From positions 186,001 to 250,000 of the forward strand of contig CAKRJH010000002.1 in assembly GCA_934351255.1 (NCBI GenBank): DNA of 64,000 nucleotides, written 5' to 3'. Positions 57,361 to 64,000 of the stretch are shown here, piece after piece. Made by a program: the position numbers and the translations under genes. The notes under the pieces were generated by a model. That model had not been told where the DNA came from. It did not search any database and saw only the letters and a program-made list of their open reading frames with translations. Positions within the stretch are counted from its first letter, which is position 1. The number at the start of each line of letters is the position of its first letter. The stretch is from an uncultured Lachnospiraceae bacterium (GTDB lineage Bacteria; Bacillota; Clostridia; Lachnospirales; Lachnospiraceae).

Positions 57361-59664
57361 TCAGGAACGAGTTCTCTGAATATCTTTGATGCTCTCGATT
57401 CCATATAATTTTCTGGTGATCTCACGCAGTGCATCCACCCCGCGGATTCCAAAACAGACTTCAATCGTGGCAATCCCCTGTTTGTTCACTCTGGTGTTCA
57501 GGGATTTGACATCGATCTTATTCTCGGTAAATACACGGGTGATATCGAGCAGAATGCCCATGCGGTCATATGCATAGATGATCAGCTCCGTGTCATAATA
57601 TTCTTCTTCCTTATTGCCACCGGCCAGATGCCACTCGGCCTCGATCACACGCTTTCGGTCCTGCTCTGACAGATTCATCACATTGACACAGTCGGTACGA
57701 TGGATCGATACTCCACGTCCTCTGGTCACAAATCCGACGATCTCATCTCCCGGAACCGGAGAACAGCACTTGGAAAAACGTACAGAGACATCATCGATCC
57801 CTGCCACGACAATACCACTCTTGGATTTGACGGTGGCAGACCGTGGCATAGAGCCGGTCGGCTGTGGCTTGTTGACGGCATCCAGAATATCCTGGTCGGT
57901 CGCATGCTGTGGATTTTTCTTATCATATGCCACCTGAAGACGGTTCAACACCTGGCCCTCTTTTAACCCACCATGTCCGATGGAGGCCAGCACACTGTCC
58001 CAGTCACGGAAGCCATATTTCTTCATACAGGCCTCGGTGTACTCCGGCTTCAGAAGATCGGTCAGAACCACCCCCTGTGCCTTGGCATATGTTGCAAGAA
58101 GATCCTTGCCCTTGGTGATATTTTCCTCTTTGTTCTGCGCACGGAACCACTGATTGATCTTGTTCTTGGCCTGCGTGCTCTTGACCAGAGCCAGCCAGTC
58201 ACGGCTCGGTCCTCTGGAATTTTGTGAGGTAATGATCTCAATACGGTCGCCGTTCTGGATCTGATACTCGATCGGAACCAGGTTTCCATTGACTCTGGCT
58301 CCCACCATACGGTTACCTACTGCCGAATGCACCGCATAGGCAAAGTCGATCGGCGTCGATCCGGCCGGAAGATTCTTGACATCTCCGTCCTTGGTAAAGC
58401 AGTAGACATGGTCTGAGAACAGATCCAGGTCGCTTTTGAGCAGACTCAGGAATTCCTTGTTATCGGACATATCCCGCTGCCACTCCAGGATACGGCGCAG
58501 CCATGCCAGTTTCTCCTCCTCATTGTCACGGGATTTGCCGCCATACTGCGTCTCCTTGTATTTCCAATGTGCCGCGATACCATATTCCGCGGTACGATGC
58601 ATGTCATAGGTACGGATCTGGATCTCAAACGGCTGCCCCTGTGGTCCGATCAGCGTCGTGTGAAGGGACTGGTAGTTATTCGGCTTTGGCATGGCAATGT
58701 AATCCTTAAAATGCCCCGGGATCGGCTTGTAGATCTCGTGGATCACGCCCAGTGCCGTATAACATTCCCTCTCAGAATCCACAATAATACGCACGGCAAA
58801 CAGATCATAGATCTGATCCAGTTTCTTGTGCTGGGTCACCATCTTTTTGTATACACTGAAATAATGCTTGGCACGGCCATCGATCGTAGCCTTGATCCCT
58901 GCCTTTTCAATATGTGAACGCACCTCATCCACGATCTTGACGATAAAATCATGTCTCTGGACACGGCCATTCTCGATCTGTCCCTTCAGTTCCTCATATA
59001 CTTCCGGCTCCAGATACTGAAATGCCAGATCATCCAGTTCGACTTTGACTTTGGAAATTCCCAGACGATCCGCGATCGGCGCATAGATGTCCAGTGTCTC
59101 CCTGGACTTCTCCTTTTGCTTGAGCGGAGTCTGATACTGCATGGTTCTCATATTGTGCAGGCGGTCGGCCAGCTTGATCAGAATAACGCGGATATCCTTG
59201 GCCATCGCCAGAAACATCTTACGAAGATTTTCGGCCTGCACCTCTACCTTGTCAGCCACATAATTGATCTGGGTCAGCTTGGTAACACCATCTACCAACA
59301 GCGCCACCTCATCGCCGAACTCCGCCGCGATCTCCTCGCTGGTCATCACCGTATCCTCCACGACATCGTGAAGCATACCGGCTACGATCGTCTCCTTATC
59401 CAGCTCCAGTTCCGCCAGAATAATACACACGCACACCGGATGAATAATATACGGCTCTCCGGATTTGCGAAGCTGCCCCTCATGGGCATTCTTCGCGATG
59501 CGATATGCTTTCTCAATCTGGGAAATATCATCGGACGGATGGTATTTCTTCACCATCCGGATCAGTCTGTCATATAAGTCTTCCGGATCTGTAAAATCCG
59601 CAGGGATCGTACTGGTTTCCAGCTCGCCCGTGTCCATCTTAAAGTCAAATTCCGTGTCTGCCAT
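57361..59664 (-). CDS. relA: Bifunctional (p)ppGpp synthetase/hydrolase
   Basis: Rel enzyme of the stringent response, making and degrading (p)ppGpp. 767 residues with the full domain order: HD hydrolase (about 50-195, with MLHDVVEDTV), synthetase (about 230-350, with KPNNYQSLHTT), TGS (about 400-460), helical and zinc-finger-like parts (HRTDCVNV), and C-terminal ACT (about 690-765). ATG 59664 follows GAGGTGAG; the three upstream codons in frame lack support. Its own promoter overlaps the end of the peptidase gene. Confidence 0.97.
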   Translation of the reverse strand: MADTEFDFKMDTGELETSTIPADFTDPEDLYDRLIRMVKKYHPSDDISQIEKAYRIAKNAHEGQLRKSGEPYIIHPVCVCIILAELELDKETIVAGMLHDVVEDTVMTSEEIAAEFGDEVALLVDGVTKLTQINYVADKVEVQAENLRKMFLAMAKDIRVILIKLADRLHNMRTMQYQTPLKQKEKSRETLDIYAPIADRLGISKVKVELDDLAFQYLEPEVYEELKGQIENGRVQRHDFIVKIVDEVRSHIEKAGIKATIDGRAKHYFSVYKKMVTQHKKLDQIYDLFAVRIIVDSERECYTALGVIHEIYKPIPGHFKDYIAMPKPNNYQSLHTTLIGPQGQPFEIQIRTYDMHRTAEYGIAAHWKYKETQYGGKSRDNEEEKLAWLRRILEWQRDMSDNKEFLSLLKSDLDLFSDHVYCFTKDGDVKNLPAGSTPIDFAYAVHSAVGNRMVGARVNGNLVPIEYQIQNGDRIEIITSQNSRGPSRDWLALVKSTQAKNKINQWFRAQNKEENITKGKDLLATYAKAQGVVLTDLLKPEYTEACMKKYGFRDWDSVLASIGHGGLKEGQVLNRLQVAYDKKNPQHATDQDILDAVNKPQPTGSMPRSATVKSKSGIVVAGIDDVSVRFSKCCSPVPGDEIVGFVTRGRGVSIHRTDCVNVMNLSEQDRKRVIEAEWHLAGGNKEEEYYDTELIIYAYDRMGILLDITRVFTENKIDVKSLNTRVNKQGIATIEVCFGIRGVDALREITRKLYGIESIKDIQRTRS

Positions 59665-59716
59665 ACGTCTCACCTCTGTGCACTCGTCTTATGTATTCTG
59701 TCAATAGTTGTGGTCA

Positions 59717-59745
59717 ATTATACGCCGAAACGCTCTTGAAATCAA
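59717..59745 (-). promoter_or_regulatory. Promoter of relA
   Basis: Minus strand TTGATT, 17 bases, TATAAT, about 50 bases before the relA start. Confidence 0.55.
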
Positions 59746-60710
59746 GGAAGGGAATAATACCACACAGCCTTGATCTGGGAGCAGACCGTCTGCGGCTCCC
59801 ACTGTTTGCTGGAACGGCTGATGCTGTTCGGATCATGGATAAGCAGTTTCCCGTCCTGCGTCACCCCGGTCAGCACAATGAAATGTCCGGCCGTCGTAAA
59901 ATCTCCCGGCTTCATGCTGGCGATCACAGGATCTCCCTTGCGGAGCACATCCACCACCTTTTCCGCCAGACGCGCAGATCCCGCAGACAGGTCATTGTGT
60001 ACCTTCAGGCCCAGTTCTTCTGCCCCGGTGGACATCAGTTTCCAGGACGATCCGTAATCCGCCGAATAATAATTGTGAAACAGACTGAACTGTGCCACAT
60101 ACGCCGGTGTCACAGTCTTGTCCTGCTTCAGCCCCGACACCACCATGGACAGGCAGGTTGGCCCACATCCGGAGATTGCAATGCAGTCTGAACCGTAATT
60201 GACATATCCCCATCGCTTATCCCACTGCTGAAGCTGTGGGATTCCCTGATCCAGTTCCTCATCCGTGATCTCACCGGTCTGCTCGTCAATAGTCTTGTTC
60301 CTCGGATAATCCAGCACAAAATCCAATGTCTCCGGATTGGTCACCGCCAGGTTCAGGATAGACTCCCGGTACTCCTTTAAGTTGATCAGAATGTCCTTTA
60401 CCTGTGGGTACTCCTCACGCATTGCCTCCAGTTTCTCAGCCCACTGGTCCATCCCCTCCGGGACATAATAGGCACTGGTAGGCTCCGGTGTGACCAGTAC
60501 CTGTTCGGTCTGGTTCTTCCCGTCATCCGGATTCAGCAGATGATCTGCCACCCGGAAGATGCCGTATCCGGCTCCACATATCACGGCCAGCAGCACGACC
60601 GCAACACAGCACCTTGCGATCATGACTTTTCTTCTGCGCTCCCGGCGCCGCTGTCTCTTAATATTTCTCCTGCGCATTGCCTCTGCGCGGCTTATCTGTT
60701 CTGGTTCCAA
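59742..60710 (-). CDS. Membrane-anchored C39-like (papain-fold) peptidase
   Basis: 322 residues. An Arg-rich cytoplasmic start (RRRNIKRQRRRERRRK) precedes one membrane helix at about 29-50, so the rest is outside the cell. A C39-like peptidase domain covers about 170-322: the nucleophile Cys is in ISGCGPTCLSM, a His in TAGHFIVLTGV near 275, and HDPNSI supplies the Asp/Asn. Its substrate is unknown. It probably belongs to a group of envelope genes with the GNAT protein and glycerophosphotransferase upstream. Stop codon lies inside the relA promoter. Confidence 0.88.
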   Translation of the reverse strand: MEPEQISRAEAMRRRNIKRQRRRERRRKVMIARCCVAVVLLAVICGAGYGIFRVADHLLNPDDGKNQTEQVLVTPEPTSAYYVPEGMDQWAEKLEAMREEYPQVKDILINLKEYRESILNLAVTNPETLDFVLDYPRNKTIDEQTGEITDEELDQGIPQLQQWDKRWGYVNYGSDCIAISGCGPTCLSMVVSGLKQDKTVTPAYVAQFSLFHNYYSADYGSSWKLMSTGAEELGLKVHNDLSAGSARLAEKVVDVLRKGDPVIASMKPGDFTTAGHFIVLTGVTQDGKLLIHDPNSISRSSKQWEPQTVCSQIKAVWYYSLP

Positions 60711-60725
60711 TCTCTTTCTCCCCCT

Positions 60726-60902
60726 TTACAGGTCACAATCTATATCCATCAGACGTCTCATCAGCGACTCAAATTCCTCCTCGGTGATTCTCTCATCCGA
60801 ATAGTCGTCCGTGATCAGTTCCTCAATCTCATCCCACACATAGGAACTCCTGCCCTGTTCCAGTCGATCCAGTTCTTTACTCCATGTCTCTGCCTTACTC
60901 AT
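60726..60902 (-). CDS. Conserved-looking 58-residue acidic protein
   Basis: Short reading frame of 58 residues, starting MSKAETWSKELDRLEQGR and ending MRRLMDIDCDL, with charged helices throughout and no membrane segment. An AGGAG site lies 7 bases upstream, and it sits 12 bases after the GNAT stop and 15 bases before the peptidase start, which fits an operon. No family recognised. Confidence 0.6.
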   Translation of the reverse strand: MSKAETWSKELDRLEQGRSSYVWDEIEELITDDYSDERITEEEFESLMRRLMDIDCDL

Positions 60903-60914
60903 CGTTCTCTCCTC

Positions 60915-61952
60915 TCATACCAGTTCATTCAGATGTACCTGACAGTCACTCCATGCCATGGCACACAGTTTCGCAATGTCCAATGTATTTTCTGCCATCG
61001 TACCGTCCGGCATCCTCCGGATCTCATACGCACTTCCATTCCAGACGATCTGCCAGATCCCATCATTGGCAGCCAGATCCGGATCCTCGATCCGATATAC
61101 TCCATCAGGGATCACCCGTCCGGTCAGGGACTTCATGAAAGCTTCGAGATGGACAATACGCGCCATGATCTGTGCGGTGTATCTCCATCCCTCACCACCC
61201 AGACCGGAAAGTACAGTCCTCTCTCCTTCCAGACAGTCAAACACTTCCATCTCGTCCTCTTCCTGTCCATATGCTGCATAATCCACCGGTTCTCCCTGTA
61301 CATCCAGCCGGACCATCAGGCTTCCCCGGCAGGCCCTCATCTCCCGTGCCAGATCCTCATAATACACCCGCTCTCTGCGGATATGCACGACATCATCCCG
61401 AAGAAGTTTTTCCTGGGTTCCGGAGACAAGCATCTCCTTCTGCCGGTCGTCCAGTGTTTCATACGCATTCCATGCCCCCGGGATCACCTGCGGCGTTCCG
61501 TGTTCCGACACGTTCTGTCCCTTCCCGCTCCCGGGCATCTCCTGTATCGTTCTGTCCCCCGGCTCCTTCTTCCACTGATCTTTCGTCCAATGTGACTTCG
61601 TTCCGGCCGACACCGTACAAAATCCAAACGGAAGATAAATCTTCTCACTGGCCGGTGTCAGGTAGGTCCACGGCTCCTGCCTCTCATACATCCAGGCAAG
61701 CGCGCTGCGCAGCAGTCCCTGCATCATCCCTCTTCCACGAAATGCCGGCAGGGTGCTGACTCCGACAATGTAATGCAGCTTCTTCCAGTCGCGATGCCAC
61801 CGGATCTGCCGTTCGTGAAGATGAAGCATGGAAGAAACCGGCTCCCCGCCGGTAAATACCACGCACTCCCGAAAAGGCCCTTCCATGTAGTAGTCCAGAT
61901 ACTGGGGACTGTCCTCAAAACAGGACTCCCAGAGATGTCTCACTGCCTTCAC
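60915..61952 (-). CDS. GNAT-family acetyltransferase, Eis-like
   Basis: 345-residue acetyltransferase with an N-terminal GNAT core (acetyl-CoA loop RGRGMMQGLL near residue 75; AWMYERQEPWTYLTP) and C-terminal parts that resemble the sterol-carrier-type domain of Eis-like enzymes (residues 230-340). Substrate unknown. The GTG start overlaps the upstream stop by 4 bases and has AGGAGG nearby. It is probably cotranscribed with the glycerophosphotransferase. Confidence 0.82.
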   Translation of the reverse strand: MKAVRHLWESCFEDSPQYLDYYMEGPFRECVVFTGGEPVSSMLHLHERQIRWHRDWKKLHYIVGVSTLPAFRGRGMMQGLLRSALAWMYERQEPWTYLTPASEKIYLPFGFCTVSAGTKSHWTKDQWKKEPGDRTIQEMPGSGKGQNVSEHGTPQVIPGAWNAYETLDDRQKEMLVSGTQEKLLRDDVVHIRRERVYYEDLAREMRACRGSLMVRLDVQGEPVDYAAYGQEEDEMEVFDCLEGERTVLSGLGGEGWRYTAQIMARIVHLEAFMKSLTGRVIPDGVYRIEDPDLAANDGIWQIVWNGSAYEIRRMPDGTMAENTLDIAKLCAMAWSDCQVHLNELV

Positions 61953-63112
61953 CGAAGCTTCCCCTCCTGTATCATATCCAGAATGCGCTCTCCGACCGGT
62001 CCCTGTCCCTCCTTACAATAAAAGAGATCCCGGCACCGGTGTCTCTCCTCCCGGCCGTACGTGTCACCCTGAAGAACCGCCTTTTTCATCTGGGCGAGCA
62101 GGGTATCAAAGTCTCCCGCCTTCTCCCCCGGTGTCACCTCATCATATGGGAAATACATTTCCCGGTCATGCGCCAGATATCGTTCATAGTCATAGGCATA
62201 AAACAATAATGGCTTATCCAGCAGAAGATAATCGATATAAATACTGGAATAATCTGTGATAAGCAGTTCCACTTCCATCAGCAGCCGCTGAATATCCATA
62301 TTTTCCCCGGTAGCATCTATAATATGCGGATATGCTCTCAGATCATCCTGCTCATGCCGGTGATAAAAATGCTTTTTGATCACAAACCAGGTGCCCGTCT
62401 CCTCCAGAAACGCCTCAAGACGGTCCAGATCAAACAACCGGCCGGCATACATCGGCTCGGCGCCTTCTTTTCTGTGCGTCGGACAATACAGGATCACCCG
62501 TTTCCCCGGGTAATACGGTTCGGGCCTCTCCCGGAAAAACAGATCATTTCTTGGCTGTCCCAGACACAGGATATGATCCTGACTTTTCCGGAAACAACTC
62601 TGATAGATTGGCACAAAAGTCTGGCTGGTTGCCACATAGTATTCTTTGCCAAGAGGTATGTTAATCAGGAAATCACGAATCTTCTGCTTGGGGCTGTCCC
62701 AGTTTTTCTCATAGCGGTCATCATAACAGATCTTCTTGAGCGGGACTCCATGCCAGAGATCCAGGATCACAGCCCCCCCCAGATAGGTGTGCTCCAGATC
62801 ACTGATCCCATTGGAGATCACGGCATATCCGGCTCTTTGCTGGATAGATCTCGCCTCCGGGCTTCCCCAGAGATATGCCTCAAATCCCAGACTGTTGATC
62901 TCATCGATCACCGCCTGCTCCTTTGCCACCCAGACCGCACGGATGCCCTCTCTGGCCTGTGCCTCCAGAAACAGTTCTTTGGAATTGTCCGCGAACCGCT
63001 CTCCCAGCCATGCTCCAAACACGATCAGCCCCGGATCCCGGCGCATCAGCATTCCGGCATACATCCGCAGATACTTTCCCGGCTTTGATATCAACGACAT
63101 CTTAACTACCAT
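61949..63112 (-). CDS. CDP-glycerol glycerophosphotransferase-family protein
   Basis: 387 residues of the TagB/TagF group that adds glycerol phosphate or ribitol phosphate units to teichoic-acid-like polymers. Family landmarks are LDLWHGVPLKKI near residue 118, LGQPRNDLFF, YCPTHRKEG and the C-terminal LITDYSSIYIDYLLLDKPL with FYAYD, near 285-310. No membrane anchor is obvious. The partner glycosyltransferase upstream supports a cell-wall polymer role. Start at 63112 (ATG), with AAAGG close by; an ATG four codons later is possible. Confidence 0.9.
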   Translation of the reverse strand: MVVKMSLISKPGKYLRMYAGMLMRRDPGLIVFGAWLGERFADNSKELFLEAQAREGIRAVWVAKEQAVIDEINSLGFEAYLWGSPEARSIQQRAGYAVISNGISDLEHTYLGGAVILDLWHGVPLKKICYDDRYEKNWDSPKQKIRDFLINIPLGKEYYVATSQTFVPIYQSCFRKSQDHILCLGQPRNDLFFRERPEPYYPGKRVILYCPTHRKEGAEPMYAGRLFDLDRLEAFLEETGTWFVIKKHFYHRHEQDDLRAYPHIIDATGENMDIQRLLMEVELLITDYSSIYIDYLLLDKPLLFYAYDYERYLAHDREMYFPYDEVTPGEKAGDFDTLLAQMKKAVLQGDTYGREERHRCRDLFYCKEGQGPVGERILDMIQEGKLR

Positions 63113-63235
63113 ACCTTTCTAATTCCTGCTGCCCTGTGGCGGCAGATATTTTTTCCGGTCAACGTCCTTTCCCAAAGTAGAAATTCCCACTTCAGGATTT
63201 TCCACTTCAGTAAACTCCTCTGCGCTCCCGGTCTG

Positions 63236-64000
63236 TCATCCCCAGAAGTACTGCATGATCTTTCGTACCAAGCCCTTCTTCCAGGCATGATGTTCCCGGT
63301 AAAAGGTATGTCTGACCGCACGGCTCTGTCTTCCCAGTTCACCATACTCACGCATCAGTTCATACTCCTTTTCATAACGGGTCTCTTTCATACGGACACC
63401 GTAACATTTGAGGAACCAGCGCACCTGTTTTCTGGAATCATGCATCTGATTCTTATAGTCCGCCTTTCCCTGTCCCAGGCGCCCCAGAAGATAGGAAAGC
63501 CGTCTGCTGTCCTTGGCTCCGACACTGTTTTTTCCATGCTGGCGGTATTCCACCGTGGCCCGCTTCACGGCCACCACCTTGCCAAAGACCGTAGCATACA
63601 GTGCACACCAGTAATCATGCATGATCACAGCGGATCCATGGATATAATCCGCCACCCCCAAAAGCAGTGGACCATTGATCATCATGGTACATCCCGTTAC
63701 ATGGTTCTGAAGAAGAAGCTGTTCCAGAGTCTGTTTTCTCCGGATCTGTGACATTTCACTCATAGACGGCGCAATGACATCTCCCTGTTCATCCACGACC
63801 TCCAGGTCCGTGTGTACCAAAATCGGGACACGGCTTCCCATCAGCACATGTTCCTCCCAGAGCATGGTCTGCATGGTCACGAAGATTTTTTCCGGTTTCC
63901 AGACATCATCCTGGTCACAGCACATCACGTAGTCTGCTTTCTCATATGCCGCGTCCTCAAACAGAAGCGCAAAGTTATTTCTGGCACTCCCGCTCGCCGG
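63236..64000 (-). CDS. Family 2 glycosyltransferase (5' part beyond window)
   Basis: The frame is open from the right edge, giving the last 254 residues. The GT2 core is recognisable: SGSARNNFALLF and MCCDQDDVWKP with the DxD-like acidic motif, then HTDLEVVDEQG, and VTGCTMMINGPLL. MHDYWCALYATVFGKV is a second GT2 conserved region. Similar to rhamnosyl- or other surface polysaccharide glycosyltransferases. The N-terminal ~60-80 residues lie outside. 123 bases without a recognisable gene separate it from the glycerophosphotransferase. Confidence 0.9.
   Translation of the reverse strand, partial: PASGSARNNFALLFEDAAYEKADYVMCCDQDDVWKPEKIFVTMQTMLWEEHVLMGSRVPILVHTDLEVVDEQGDVIAPSMSEMSQIRRKQTLEQLLLQNHVTGCTMMINGPLLLGVADYIHGSAVIMHDYWCALYATVFGKVVAVKRATVEYRQHGKNSVGAKDSRRLSYLLGRLGQGKADYKNQMHDSRKQVRWFLKCYGVRMKETRYEKEYELMREYGELGRQSRAVRHTFYREHHAWKKGLVRKIMQYFWG

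Noticed and set aside
1..64000. tRNA, rRNA or CRISPR arrays
   Set aside because: No cloverleaf-like stretch, conserved rRNA sequence or regular repeat-spacer pattern was noticed on reading both strands; a dedicated tRNAscan or CRISPR search was not possible.

Overview
The window reads as ordinary chromosome from a member of the Clostridia, most likely a Lachnospiraceae gut commensal. The grounds are gene order (plsX-acpP-rnc-smc; dnaG-rpoD-trmK; cmk-ispH-S1; relA-MBL-hemZ-...-aspS), Firmicutes-type genes (hemZ, ypfD-like S1, trmK, pcrA), strong AGGAGG ribosome sites, and large secreted proteins with Big2 domains typical of that family. The genus cannot be fixed from the sequence. No rRNA, tRNA, CRISPR array, prophage or insertion sequence was seen.

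Layout. 1-5270: the plsX, acyl-carrier-like, rnc, smc operon on the minus strand; smc runs off the left edge. 5320-17807: one nearly unbroken minus-strand run, dnaG, rpoD, trmK, nucleoside kinase, folD, rimO, pgsA, flavoprotein, cmk, ispH, S1, closed by a terminator at 5320-5352. 17893-20959: a kinase / vWA / PP2C phosphatase triad with its own promoter and terminator. 21015-21946: a plus-strand RelB-YoeB-XRE toxin-antitoxin cassette. 21959-28636: dihydrofolate reductase and two large secreted paralogues. 28691-31945: hflX, a LytTR regulator and an orphan serine recombinase. 31959-35265: a class A penicillin-binding protein, a small membrane protein and a divergent promoter region shared with tyrA. 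35337-40538: tyrA, pcrA, a small membrane protein and argH on the plus strand. 40731-49224: a secreted galactocerebrosidase-like (GH59) enzyme next to an AraC regulator that ends a MarR-ABC-ABC-AraC operon. 49316-59745: leuS, a PAP2 phosphatase, aspS, an HD-GYP protein, hemZ, an MBL hydrolase and relA. 59742-64000: a C39-like peptidase, a 58-residue protein, a GNAT protein, a glycerophosphotransferase and the 3' part of a family 2 glycosyltransferase, suggesting a cell-surface polymer locus.

How the genes work together. Most of the window is housekeeping (lipid, replication, transcription, translation, stringent response). The accessory interest lies in four places: the phosphorylation-signalling triad (17.9-20.9 kb), the secreted GH59-like glycosidase with a promoter bearing duplicated palindromes (40.7-44.1 kb), the paired Big2 surface proteins (22.6-28.6 kb), and the serine recombinase whose ribosome site lies inside a terminator hairpin (30.8-31.9 kb). 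Several housekeeping proteins also depart from their families: a carrier protein lacking the phosphopantetheine serine, a primary sigma factor with a histone-H1-like extension of about 165 residues, a LytTR regulator with a degenerate receiver, and a leucyl-tRNA synthetase with KMGKR in place of KMSKS. No gene-free stretch exceeds 300 bases; the longest (49116-49379) holds a promoter, an inverted repeat and a terminator.
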